Source of the DNA: Alitta virens
Lineage: Eukaryota; Annelida; Polychaeta; Phyllodocida; Nereididae
Length of the DNA: 64,000 bases
Assembly (NCBI GenBank): GCA_932294295.1
Contig: OW028584.1
Location: forward strand, 36,155,969 to 36,219,968
Direction: 5' to 3'
Part shown: positions 43,968 to 56,322 of the stretch, in pieces
Numbering within the stretch: the first letter of the stretch is position 1
How the letters are laid out: every line of letters starts with the position of its first letter
Position numbers and translations under genes: made by a program
Notes under the pieces: generated by a model
What the model saw: only the letters and a program-made list of their open reading frames with translations
The model's database searches: none
Told to the model about the DNA's origin: nothing

Positions 43968-46900
43968 CTAGGTTGCAGGCAGACCACTTGGCGAATTCTT
44001 ATTGTTGCCTTGGAGAAGGGACATGACCGTTTCTGATGATCCTTGGACATTTCCGTGGTGGTTGCCATGGTTACTTTCTGTCACCATCAAGTGGTCCGGA
44101 TCCTCTTCCGTTCCAATTCCGTTTTGAGCCTCAGTTTTTCTATAGCCATCAACATTACTATTAGCATCACTGGCAGCAGCTGCAGCAGCAGCATGTTCAG
44201 CATCATTCTTTCCATCTTCTTCTTCATCATCTAAATCTTCTTCTCTGACTTCAACTATTTCTTCTTCTTCTAGATCTTTCTCGACGTTCCCGGACGATTG
44301 ATCGGCATCTACCACGCTACTTCCAACCGAATCAGGGGCGCTATAATGAAGACGACTGTAAGCAGCAGCACGACGTCTCCTCCTCTGGTTCTGAAACCAG
44401 ATCTGGATGTTTTTCTCTGTTAGATCTAACTTCCTCGCCAGTTCGGCTCGTCGTTCTGCGCACGTAGATAAAAACGGATCACTCTGGTAAGCGTCTTCCA
44501 AAGATCGCAGCTGCTCCGGAGAAAATTTAGTCTTCGGTTTTCTGACCCAACTGTTAGCAGGCCAGTCTGAAAACGAAAGAGATCATTAATTTAGAAGGAT
44601 TACATACATACAACACGAATCAGTAATTCTTTTATTTTAGCAAAACATTTAATAGCAATGCACCAGAGAACACTATATAAAGTATCCACTGCATAAACTT
44701 TTCCTTATCTCATCAAATCATGGATTAGCATCACTAACAAGATCATCCTCTCACAGCAAACCCTGCCAAATCAATTTCATTGACCTACTATTTTTGCCGA
44801 CTTCTCTAATTTGTTGCTTTTGCTCTCTCAAAGCACGGCGCCAAGCATTGTGGCCTCTGATTGGATACCAAAACTAGGTCAGTTGATTTATCATATATGA
44901 AATAGTATCAATCAGCGGTTGATTCGTCATTTTATGACTTGGGAGGATGATATTTCATATTTCATATTCAATAAGTAATGACACAGCAGGTTATCTGCAG
45001 TAACAGATTAAAAAACTGGCAATTATACGAAATTAATTTATAACATACCTGTCAGAGCATGACCATCAGGTGGGCTCGCAAGTAACCATGGAAACTCAGA
45101 TTTAGACATATCTCCAGGAAGGCCATGGTTACCATGGTTACCTGGTGACGTAGCGACTCTCAGATCAACGCCTCCAACATCGTCCACAATCTCTTGCTTA
45201 ATGGATGGATTAAGGGCAAATTGTCTCTCTGGCGTCCCCGGAAATATTGGAGTCAAAATGGGGTTAACAGGCAACATAGCTCGGTTGGTCAGCCATGTTT
45301 CCGTTTTTGGCGGGCGTGGGCTACTGTTTGTGGCACTGGCTGACGATTTCTTCGTCAGATTCAAAGCAGCTTGATTGGCGACTTTCTGGTCATCTTCCGG
45401 AGTATTAGTGTCAGTTTTTGGCTTCTTATTAGCAGGTGGTTGGGCACTTGAGAACGCGCCAGCAGGGTGTTTGTTTTGGCGCGACGGTTGAACGATGACG
45501 CACCCCTCCAGACTATTTTCGCTATCATCGCTGTAGCAATCGTCTGTGTTTTTGGCATCACCCAGTTTCCCATCAGTTATCAGCTTCTCTTGAACTACTA
45601 AGCTGTTGCGTATATTGTCAGAATAGTTGAATTTAGACAATGGATCGAAGGGGTGAAAGTTTGAAATAGCACCAGAGGGACTGTGAATGTCAGCAGAAGC
45701 CGTCAGAGTGACCTGACTTAGAGATGGCGAACTCATAAGATGATTGAAACCAGCGGTTGGCAAGTTGGGGTCGCTTGTTCCTTTAGACTTGTAATAGGGT
45801 TGCTTTGCAGATGAGTGGGATTTCTTGACCTTTAATGACGTCGCTAGAGGTTCTTTAAGAACAACAGAGGACAAGGGTAACTGTGACGCAGCTACCTGGC
45901 CATCAATGTCATCTTCTCTGATCGCCTCAGACCCTGCATGGTCAGGATCAGTGATTGTTTCTGTTATCTGGGTGACAAATATAGCGTTCTTGTCAGCAGT
46001 GATGCACACTGTACCCTGGATTTGCAGCTCATCGCAATAAAGATCCTCTTGCGAGAAAAAGTTGACGATAGCTTTCGTGAGTGCCAGTCGTAGTTTCACT
46101 TGTTTTGACACCATCTTGAACAAGGTCACAAGGACGTCAAGGCCATCCTCCAACCTGTAATGGTAAGAACGCAAGATTTACAAAAGCCTAATCAATATAT
46201 CTATAGTTTTATTGACAAACTTGACATCAGGAATTGATATATATGTCATGATGATTAATCTGAGTCATAAGCTGCTCTAGTAGGTACCACTAATTTGGAG
46301 TTAGCAAGAATAAGCCTATTTCAGTATTTGCCAGAAGCAAGATACTTAACATGTTATCACAGATCTATCTGAAGCCTGAAAATTACTCGATACAGGTTTA
46401 GCTGACAACAGAATCATAATGTAGTATTTGTATGCATCTGACCACTTAAAATAGTCAACATTTTGCATTGATCATTTCACAATACTGTCATTTACTGCTA
46501 TATTCAGTCAGAAACAGGTCTGTGACAATAATTAATTGGATGTCTCCTACGACACATTCTCATTTCATTGCAAACTCAGTATTTCACCTCGTTTCACAAA
46601 AAAACATGAATTATCACTACCCAAGTGTATCATTGAAGCAATTAGGTCAGGAAAACTAATCCCTAAAGATGAGAAAACCAGCACCACCTATTATCGCTCA
46701 CCCAAAATTTCAATCCCACATCAGTCCCGTTTACTCATCCAAACGCGCCTCTATTGTCAACCACACAGTTGTCATGCAGTACAAACGTTGGTGCGTGATA
46801 AATATTACAATGGAATTGAAGTACCACACCTGCTTTGGGTGATAAAAACAGGCCAGAATGGGTGAACTGCCAACCCTGCTGAAATCTAGGCCACCATTTG

Positions 46901-47089
46901 GTTAGTGGCTGAAATCTTGCTTGTGTCCCAAATCCCAGCCCACACAACAGCCAGCGCCACTAGTAGTAGAGCGATTTAATCAAGAACCTCTATGTAGAAC
47001 TTCTTGATTTAATATTTTAGAAGCATGAAAGAAACAAAATAACACTAGTATTTATCTTGGCACAGCACTTACGATGTAAGCTTACCCAT
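43968..47089 (-). CDS. Divergent homeobox transcription factor, 573 residues, 3 coding exons
   Basis: Exons 47089-47073 (17 nt, MGKLTS with the last codon split), 46154-45049 and 44566-43968. The phases join exactly and the first ATG has the context ACCATGG. The homeodomain (about residues 382-443) straddles no intron: KTKFSPEQLRSLEDAY, then RRAELARKLDLTEKNIQIWF, then QNQRRRRR. Gln at position 50 and Asn at 51 are kept; 52 is Gln. The helix 1-2 loop (SDPFLSTCAERRA) has two residues more than the 60-residue standard. The N-terminal 375 residues are largely low-complexity with an IKQE sumoylation-type motif at about 325. C-terminal to the homeodomain are acidic runs, a poly-Ala tract and His/Asn-rich sequence. 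I do not recognise the family. The first exon is inferred from phase and context. Confidence 0.8.
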
Positions 47090-48292
47090 GGTTTCCAGAG
47101 TGATATAACTCTTCAAAAAGACTGACATAAAAAGTTTTTTTACAAATCTCTTTATTCATTGCTGTACCTTTATACAAAAAAAAAAAAAAAAATTAAAAAA
47201 TAGTTTTTTTTTTAAAACATTGACGTATTATTATGACTTAAGACTGCTGGTTGGCTTCCGATACCCCTTTGCTTTGAGCCCTTGACCTTTCATATGTAGG
47301 CCTAGTCTTTGAATCAAACACTTGGATCTTATCTAACTTGAAACCCACAACCACGAAGAGCTATTGATCTATCTGCATATATCTGGGACGGTATTAAACT
47401 GAGTTTCAAACTGAAGTGATTTTTTTTTTTTGTCTAGAACCAGGTAAAAAGTTCAGCGAAATAAAATTTAGCAAAATGAAAAATACTGAAAATGTGTTTG
47501 ACAATGTTAAAAGATTGTACACAATATGATTTCCCAATAAAAAATAAATAAAAAAATTGAGAGATCAGTAACAGTAACAGAAAATCAGCACATATATTAC
47601 GGAAAATATATTGCACCAATGTAGACATTTCTATATATACAGTGTAGGCCTACTACCATAGTTCCCTTTAAGAGCCTGTATGCAGACCACTCCAGAAAAA
47701 TCTGTCAATATAACATATTACCCTTTACAAAAATGTTTTAATGTGAAAAGTAACCCCAAAAAGTACAAAATGCAAAGGAAATACAAAATACAGTACAAAA
47801 ATACTATATCACATCAGCAAAAAGTTTATCACATAATATCAAAGAGAGACAGCTGTACAGTAAAAATTATATTTATATATCAAAGACTTTGATAAGGAAA
47901 CAAGTGTGGTACAATAATTTCCAATGACCTCACATGATACCAACATAAATTTCCATTCCATTTAGAAATATTTCTTGCAACAAATCAAGTGGTCAGTGGT
48001 CAGTGGTCGCCACAGAATCTCCATTGCCGAATACACAGTAAGTATAACTCTAACCAAAGTAAAGAGAGCATATACATGCTTATGTGCATAAGAAGAATTG
48101 CCTCAGCCGAATTTTGCGTAACTTTAAAAAAAAATTGTTGCATATACGACGCACATTAGTGAAATTACCTTGCATGCTGGTTTGAATTGCAAAATATCTG
48201 AAAGCTTTTCACTTTAAATTAAGAAACGTTAAATTCTTTCTTTTTTTTTTTTGAAAAACAATTTTCTTCACGGAATAAGACTTCGGCAAACT
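47090..48292 (-). other. 3' UTR of the arylsulfatase gene
   Basis: AT-rich, with homopolymer T/A tracts. A minus-strand AATAAA at about 47155-47150 would give a 1.1-kb 3' UTR ending only about 60 bp before the homeobox ATG at 47089. That tight spacing means the homeobox transcript may start inside this UTR or have further upstream exons. No coding exon is seen. Confidence 0.45.
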
Positions 48293-51200
48293 TTACTTTG
48301 GTAAAATTGAAACCTGTTCTAATGCGTCAGTCACATTGATCCAGGGTACCCAGGTCCAGTTGTGGTTAACTGGAAAACCTTTGGGGTCGACAGCTAAATT
48401 TTTATTTTTGGGTGTGACCATAGTCTCCTCATACATCTTTAGACGCTGTTTTAGCTCTTTTACAATTTGAGGATATTGATCTGCTATATTATTATATTCG
48501 CAAGGGTCTTTTTCAATATCAAACAAACATGGAGATTTCTGTGGATCACAGTTGGATGACTTATTAGCAGGGGCTTTCCCACAATTGACAATAACTGGGT
48601 TTGCATTAGCACTATTAATATTGCGTCCTAAAGATTTCAAAATTGATACGAGGTCTTTGCTGAGTTCATGACGCACATTAAACGAGGGAATATTTAGGTC
48701 ATTACCAATATTCTCGTCATCAAGGACAAGATATTTATCCCTCTCATTGTCACCAAAATTTTCTTTGCCATAATCAATTCCCCTCAAACCATGTTGTCCA
48801 GGTTTGTACCAACCAGCCCAATATTTAGCACTTTCACCTTCCAAAAGTTTATAATTAGCAACCCGTAGACTTTTTTGCTTAGATATGGGATCGATGTTAT
48901 GTAACATCTCAGTCCTTGGTGATTTATCATTAATAGACAGAGCACGCCACATGTCTATTCCATCAATCTTCATCGGGTCTAATGATGCCATGTCATAGCC
49001 AGCTATGCTGAGGAGTGTGGGATACCAGTCAAAAATTTGCATCATTTGGTTGGAAACGTATCTAGACTTTTTCAGCAAAGGGCTCCAAATGAATCCTGAG
49101 CCACGCACTCCTCCTTCCCAGACCAATGACTTGACTCCTCTGTAATGAAAAATGTTGTAGTTTTAGACTTGTATATGTTCAGGGCTGCCAACTCTTATAC
49201 ATTCACTGTAAGACTTGCACATTTGGAGCCTGTCTTACTAGCATAAATCCTGTGATATTTCAATATAACAATAACATGTTTTATGAGGGCGACATGGTTT
49301 TTTTACAGCCCAAGAGCCTGCATGGATGTTGGCCCTCCAGAATCATCGTCAGCTCGAGCGAAGCATAGCCTCTTTTAGCAAATTCCAAGTGTTTGTTAGA
49401 TTAGCTCAAGGTGCCCCAAGTCCGGCTCAAGGTGCCCCGTGGTTGGGGCACCAAGAGCCACGTGACCACATTTTTTAAAGGCTGCATTACCTCTTACAAA
49501 TGATATGTACAATTCAACATTTTACATAAGATACTCAAGATGTTAAACTACAGTACGACTGTATGATTGTCACTTCATGCTCCAAGGTGGAAAAAGTCAA
49601 AAACGGCTCATGGTGCCCCATTCTCCCCTACATTGGTGCACACTCTCACACATTCACCACTCCAAAAGTTGGCAACCCCATGTTAGTAAATTATGAGGTA
49701 AATTACAATGGCAAAATCCCAGTAGTTAAAAATTTTACTATCATAAGAGCTTACAGTGACATTCCATTACATTCAAGGTCATCAAAATGAAATCATACAT
49801 CACACATTGTCATTTCATACCTCAGAGGCCAATTACACGCCATATTCAAATCAAATCCTCCAGCGGGCCCACCATTGTCAGTGGTGAAGACAATCACCGA
49901 GTTTTCCAGCATTCCTCTGGCATGCAGTTCTTGCGTAACGTTTCCTATGGCATCATCAAGTGCAGCAACCATACCTGGGAAATGATTTAGAATAAAGTAA
50001 TTATGAATTGAAATATCTTTTGTGATTAATCTTATCTCATAACCTTCTTGGGTACCAGCGAACAAACATAATTTCAGAAATCATCTTGATATTATCATTA
50101 ATATATCTGTTAATTTATAATTTTAAAATGTTATTCGAAAGTTTATTGAAACAACAATAGATTGTTGATAGATAGATAGATAGCTCTGGAGCCCTCTAAG
50201 GCTAGTTCTTGCCACTAGCGAGGGTTGATTGATGAGGTGAGAGAGAGAGGAGGAATCCAACCATGTTACACATTTACAATACTACTGAGAATTGCCATGA
50301 CATTACAATATATCAATACCTGCCGTGATATTACAATATATCAATACCTGCAAATATTCTCCTGTTTTTGTTTGGAATGTAGTTGAATTTATCAACATAT
50401 TCTTGTGGCGCCTCCAATGGAGTCACTGAGTTACCACTGTGCACTGATTGGAATGGCAAGTACAAAAATAACGGCTGAAAAAAAAATATATATAATAAAT
50501 ACTTTCAGAAAAAAAGTCTTTAATCCACAGATCTATTACTTATAAATTTATTTCCAGTAAATTTAATTTAGTAATTTAATTATTATGCACACTGAATTCT
50601 AAAAATGTTCTCAATCATCCTATCAATGTATATAATGAACAAAACTGGGTTAAAACCCTGCTTAACACCGTTATACTTTAAAACTAGTGAAAATCGCCAC
50701 AATAAAATTTTTGATGCAAATAATTTTCCATAAAAAAAAACCTGGTGTACAAAGGTACACAATTTAAATGGAAGTCTTCATAAAGAAGTTCTTGAGTTAT
50801 AAAAAAAAGGTATTCCATATTTTCCTTTTTATGGTAATTGAAATTTAAACTCTCACTCTCTTTACCTTGCTTTCATCATGCTCCTTGATTATCTTCTTCG
50901 CTCGAGCAGCATAGATTTCTGTAGAATATTGTCCGAATTCTGTCTTTACCAGCTTTTTGTTGTCATGGAAATCAAGTCCCCAGCAACATGCTTTCTAGAA
51001 ACCAACATGAGCCAATGAAAATACAAGCAGCTTGACATATACATCAATATGAAAGATAAACAGATAGTGAAATATTTTATTTTTATTTATTTTTTGCTCA
51101 TGGAAGTGTACAAGATAACAGTGTATAAGATAACATGACTTTGGATCCACTATGATCATGATGATATCGAGCTTGAATTAAATCATATATTGATAATAAT

Positions 51201-53683
51201 AAAAGGTATACCACAACTTGGTTAATGTGGGACATATTCAGTTTTAATGTACTCCAAATTTTCCATATTATTATCATCAAGGCAGATACAGATATGATCT
51301 GTTTGGCATGTGCTCAAGGGGTAGGATCCAGAAAAAAATTGTAAGGGGGGGGGGGGGCGTTGACAAATTAAAATATTGTTATGTAGCAACCTTAAAAAAC
51401 CAACACTCTAAAAAGGAATTTCCTGCTAGCCGTAGAGATCTTCACTACCTATATGACAATATGCAAGGACCAGATTTTTTTAAATTGAAATGTACTAGGC
51501 CAAGGAGGGGAGATTTAAACCCCCTTACTCCCCAAATCCACTACTGCAAGTGCTCTTCAAGATCTTCAGGCGAGTGTCATTATATTGATACAGAAAATCA
51601 GAATGATATCATAAATTTATTTTACCCCTTTTTCGTCATTGGTGTGATCCCAGTAGTCTTGCTTCCCCATGTAGTATCCGTAATGCGAGTCAAACCCTCG
51701 GAATGTTGGGGTGTAATTCCATGACATAAATCCAAGATGCCACTGAAAACACAAAAAGGAAATTCAATTTAATTTTTAATTACCTTTGTGTCATTTTGAA
51801 ATGGGTTGAAATTGTGGATCATATTCTTTCGAGCAGGCCACACTGATCCATAACAAAATAATTGGTGCACATGCAGTAAAAAAATTCTTGCTTGCAATAT
51901 AGACAAATCGAATACCATAGATACAATGAAATTAAACAACTAAGAGTGGCTGGCGTTTTTGATGTAATTGAATTTTACTCCATATATTTAGGAAATATTT
52001 TCATTGTAGGTCTAGTTCCTTTTTACATTAAACACAGACAACTATGACCCATTAACATGTTGTTTAACAACACATGTTGTAGGTCATGAAACAAAACATT
52101 TCAGGACAAATACATTTTACATAAATATTCTTGCAATAATCTGCACTTTGATGTTGAAATAATCTTTAGAAGAGTTTGATGAAAATTTTAATTGTTTTTA
52201 ATACATGTACGTGCAAAATAAATAAATGTGGTCATCCGCATAAGGTTGTTAAATGTGCATATGATCATGCGTCAACCAATCAATATAAAACCTTTTTTTT
52301 AATAATCCCAATTAAATGTGCAAATTAGAGCCATATGGCTTGATGAACTGGGCGATTTAGTGAGTGCAAAAATGATAAAAGTTTAAAGACCACATGTACA
52401 TGTCAACCAAGGTTTTTTTTATACAGTTGACATGAAGGGTGTATAATTAGTGTATGATTATAATAAGAATATACACATGTTTATAAACTCAGGCATACAT
52501 TAATATATTAACACAATGCATGCAAAGCAACTGAAAATTCAAACTTTGATTAATAAAAAGAGACATTTAACATACCTTCCCAACCATGTGAGTAGCATAA
52601 CCAATCTCTTTCAAACGATTAGGGAGAAGCTTGTAATTCAAATCTAAGCCATAAGGTTGCGAACTCAAAATCACACTATGTTGCAAACCTACAATACACA
52701 AACATGCAAACTATAGGTCTATGCTATGTACATGATATAATACACGGACCCACCTTTCCAACTATATGGGTTTTATACGATAATTCTTGCAGTTTTTCAG
52801 GCATAAGTTTGTTGTCCAACCCAAGACCATATGGTTTGCTTGAAGTGATAACACCATGCTGAAGACCTGCATTTTTTTCATTGAGATTATAGTTTGAGAA
52901 TTAAATCAAACAGTCAATATAAGAAACATAACATTATATAGACTGCGCCGCAGCAAAACCCTCAGCGAATGCCAACATAGTACATGAGCATCATCAACAT
53001 TGTTAAGAAACCTCTGTAACAAACTAAGTTAAACAATAAGACATTTTACATTATCTTTTGTATGTTATTCTTGTTCCATCCAAGGTAATCACAATATGAT
53101 TACGCTAAACCTTATTATATTAGAATTATAACTTAATAATTATCTTGACCATTTCATGTCACATTTCGACATTAATTACCTGTGTGTATAGGGTGTCGCC
53201 CAGACATCAAAGCGCTGCGTGAAGGTGTGCATATTGGTTGGACGTAATAATTGTTCAGTATAACACCATCATATGCCAGGGTGTCAATATTTGGGGTCTT
53301 TATTTCCGAACCATGAAAGCCGACATCGTCCCAACCCTACAACGATAAAGTTCAGTAATTTTGTTATTTTGGGGTTGCTATACAATGGAGAATATGAGAT
53401 AAGCAAAATATTTTACTTCGTTTTATCTTTGCTCATGCAAGTTACATGTAAATATACTGGACTACAAATTTAGTTTAGAAGTACAATTTTAGTTTGTTGA
53501 TCGATGTCATTAACTTCTAAACACAGACATAATCAAGCCTAACATAATATACCATGTCAAAAATACATATAACTTTGAACTGCTTACCAGATCATCAGCT
53601 ACAATAAGCACAATATTGGGGGGTGCACATCTTGCAAAGCTCACAGCCAGAACAAGAAAGCAAACCAAGGATGAATTCACCAT
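48293..53683 (-). CDS. ARSB: Arylsulfatase (ARSB/ARSI/ARSJ type), 579 residues, 8 coding exons with alternative exon 3
   Basis: Secreted or lysosomal sulfatase hydrolysing sulfate esters, closest in sequence to arylsulfatase B, which acts on N-acetylgalactosamine 4-sulfate. Exons: 53683-53588, 53336-53180, exon 3 as 52866-52754 or 52688-52576, 51742-51626, 50994-50866, 50474-50348, 49974-49821, 49139-48293. All phases join. Residues 1-19 are a signal peptide ([14 protein letters not shown]). Metal ligands sit in ADDLGWDD (D30, D31). Cys68 in [12 protein letters not shown] is the residue converted to formylglycine. VGKWHLG spans exons 3 and 4 and TTDNGGP is in exon 7. The C-terminal 280 residues are one exon with WEGGVRG at its start. 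A 5' UTR acceptor (TTTCTTTCAG) lies just upstream of the ATG. ARSB is the best guess; ARSI/J are not excluded. Confidence 0.88.
52576..52688 (-). other. Arylsulfatase exon 3, downstream version (3a)
   Basis: 113 bp, acceptor TTGTAG, donor GTATGT, with the same phases as 3b. It encodes [18 protein letters not shown] then [20 protein letters not shown]. Only 65 nt (52689-52753) separate it from 3b. Using both exons would shift the frame, so a functional transcript can contain just one. Confidence 0.85.
52754..52866 (-). other. Arylsulfatase exon 3, upstream version (3b)
   Basis: 113 bp, acceptor TGCAG, donor GTGGGT, entering in phase 1 and leaving in phase 0. It encodes [18 protein letters not shown] then [20 protein letters not shown]. 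About 24 of 38 residues are identical to the downstream version. It keeps GLQH and VGK, the conserved sulfatase residues next to the active site. Confidence 0.85.
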
Positions 53684-55746
53684 GTCTGCTCAATCTGAAA
53701 GAAATTCAAGTCAGCTAAATTCTCCTTGAACATAGATACATATTACTGAAACTTACATATACTAATATACACTGTTAATTCATAGTAATAGAAAAACGGA
53801 GGGATACACATTAGCCTAATTTGTTTACGGTCTCAGAGTTGCCAATGTTTAAACTGTCATCGAGTAAATTTATGCATGTATTGCTCAGACAAATGCATGT
53901 ATATCTTTCTCTTTTTCACATTATGTACCACAAATGCTAGCTATGATCCTACCTTCTTAGTAAGACTATTCTAGTGTCAAAATATGATCAATCAAGCAAC
54001 CCATAAATGAAGTTTTTAATACGCCAGAAAATTCAAATTCTAACTTAGTTCCAGAATATTTGACAATGCCAGAACAAAAACTTGTGAAGCACACCTGACA
54101 TTTTAACAGAATATTCTACCAAGATCAAAGATAACTGGCTGGTAACAAGAAGTACTTAGACATCTTTCACCAGTAATTCTAAGCCATTGCACACGCATGA
54201 AATTTGTATGTTTGTTTTATCCCGAAGGACCATACATCTAGTGACTGATGATTTAAAAGAGTCACTTAAAGAGTTAAAACAAAATCACAAGTTTTTGTTC
54301 TGGCATTGTCAGTATTCTGGAACTAGGTTAACATTGGAATTTTCTGGTAAATTAAAAATTTCAATTAGGTGGCCTGACTCATTACAGATTCTAAACTTTA
54401 GTTAGCCATGTGTAGTTCGCAAACACTGTCACAGAAAAGGCTAAAACATTTCTTTTTCTTTTTTTTATAAAAAATAAATCCTGCATATTGTTATAACACC
54501 TGATCCAGCTGATAAACTAATGTGTCAAGTTTATCGATAAGATATCTGTCAGACCAAACAATCCTCAAAAACATAATAAGCCTTTATTAGTTTAAGATCA
54601 GTTTATTATTACAAAAAAAATTATACTAACACCAGCACCACAGAAATGTATGATGTAGTAAGAAATACCCCACAATCAGTTGTATACCACATAGAAAAGC
54701 CATGTGGTATAGCCTATGTGGTATACATGTGTATACTACATGGCTTACCTTACAAGGATGGGAAATGTATACCACATACTTCTATGTATGGCAGGCCAAT
54801 GACAAAAAATCACTTTTTGCAGCTAAGCGCTTCGCCGTTTAAACTAACGCCGCCGCTTTAAAACAATATTCGGAGTCACAATTTTACTACTATTCAACAG
54901 ATAAAATTGTCAGCTCTCTAAAAAGGTTAGAATTTTTGAAATCGGACAAGAATTAACGCTTCTAGGACCAAAAAACCTAACAGAAAGTCAATGGTCTGTT
55001 CAGTCCACAGATGCAAGCCATTGTGTGGCTGTGTTGCTATGGGCAACGTCATGGGAGCGTCATCGCTTCGGTAATACAATCGAATAATACGGAACAATAA
55101 AACATTTTCTGTCCAAATCTAGTATGAAAAACAATTCTGACAAGAAATATTTAACAACTGGTTTGTAAATATCATTCGTAAATGTTTTTATTAACCTCAA
55201 AATGTCCCAGAAAGTTTTGAGGTGATGACGTTGTTGACAGTTATGCAATGCTCTGATTGGTCAATAGCAAAAATTTATATTCATGAATTTTTTCTATACT
55301 ACATGAATGCATAGCCAGGCAGCTCAACTAAAAGTGAAAATTGTGGGGTATAAATAAGACCCAAGTGGATATGTGGTATATTTTTATATTCCCTCACTTG
55401 TGGACAGATTGGCTTCAGAATTCACTCGTGGCTAACGCCACTCGTGAATCCTGGCCAATCTGTCCACTCGTGGGGAATATAAAAATATACCACATAACCA
55501 TTGGGTCTTATTATAATATTGCCTACTCTCTTTTCAATCAGATTAATGGATCAACAAATATCCTCAAAGGAATGTATTTCATTAATACTCACTATGTATA
55601 CATGATATTTAGCGTTTTGCGCAATTTCCAAACACACATACAGCACATATCTAAAATCATCATATTAACATGTCCCAATTTATATAATAAAGCATGCAGC
55701 TGCATGGTCCAATTGTGTTATGGAATCCCTTAAGTTGATTAACAGT
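53684..55746. other. Arylsulfatase promoter side and 3' region of BLOC1S3
   Basis: Non-coding. The arylsulfatase 5' UTR exon should lie here but cannot be fixed. Inverted fragments of GTATACCACATA occur at 54680-54790. A minus-strand AATAAA at 55192-55187 is the likely BLOC1S3 poly(A) signal, giving a 3' UTR of about 550 bp that includes the palindrome at 55353-55512. Confidence 0.4.
55353..55512. repeat. 160-bp near-perfect palindrome in the BLOC1S3 3' UTR
   Basis: Left arm 55353-55432 (AATAAGACCC, then TATGTGGTATATTTTTATAT, then GTGGACAGATTGGC) is repeated inverted in 55436-55512 with few mismatches. The loop at the centre (GTGGCTAACGCCAC) is only a few nt. It has the form of a foldback element. 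The 130-codon open frame crossing it is an accident of the repeat. Confidence 0.85.
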
Positions 55747-56322
55747 TCATGGCACATTAATTTTCACTGATGGTAACAGTTTGCTATCAACGATAATGTC
55801 CAGTTTGTCTTCTAGATGAAACAGATCATTTGTCAAAAGTCTCATTGTGTGAGAAATATCTTGGACAGCCAACTGCGCTTTGGTTGAATGGATGGAAGTA
55901 TTCTTGATTTCTTTTGCAGAAGTTATATAGACCTGACCGATTGATTCGCACAAATTCCTGCGAAAATCCGAGTTCTTTTCTACCAATTTCCAGTGCAGTA
56001 CAGACCCATATTTGGGCCTAATTCGGACTTCAGATTTAACTGAACTTAAGTGTTCCTTGGAGCCCAAACCGGTCTGTGTAGAGAAATTAGGAGGCACCGA
56101 AGTATCGATTTGCAACTTCGTGCCAAGCTCTGAGGTATCAATTTCTTCATCGGACTCAGAGGCTTCTCCAGACACAACAGTTCTCTGTTGGCGTCCAACA
56201 ATGCCGCTTTGTCCCTGCTGGTCAATGGAATTATTCTTTGATTCATCAACATTTCTTATCGGCTTGTCATCTTCATCAGATTCAGATGCCTCACCTTCCA
56301 CAATATGATGCTTCTTATCCAT
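55747..56322 (-). CDS. BLOC1S3: BLOC-1 subunit 3, 191 residues
   Basis: A subunit of the BLOC-1 complex, which sorts cargo to lysosome-related organelles. The coding sequence is a single exon. It shows the family's two acidic GEA-type boxes, IVEGEASESDEDD at the N-terminus and VVSGEASESDEE at about residue 50. The C-terminal helical region ends HTMRLLTNDLFHLEDKLDII then VDSKLLPSV, matching the HSVRLA...LAERLDIV...LLPDI pattern of vertebrate BLOC1S3. The length is close to the human protein (about 200). The ATG at 56322 lies 9 nt inside the exon. A 5' UTR intron is probable (acceptor before 56331, donor CATGAG|GTAAGT at 56435/56434). Confidence 0.88.
   Translation of the reverse strand: MDKKHHIVEGEASESDEDDKPIRNVDESKNNSIDQQGQSGIVGRQQRTVVSGEASESDEEIDTSELGTKLQIDTSVPPNFSTQTGLGSKEHLSSVKSEVRIRPKYGSVLHWKLVEKNSDFRRNLCESIGQVYITSAKEIKNTSIHSTKAQLAVQDISHTMRLLTNDLFHLEDKLDIIVDSKLLPSVKINVP

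Noticed and set aside
51308..51724. 138-codon plus-strand open frame
   Set aside because: Made of a G-run element and the antisense of arylsulfatase exon 4.
55341..55733. 130-codon plus-strand open frame
   Set aside because: Runs through the 160-bp palindrome in the BLOC1S3 3' UTR; no domain or splice context.
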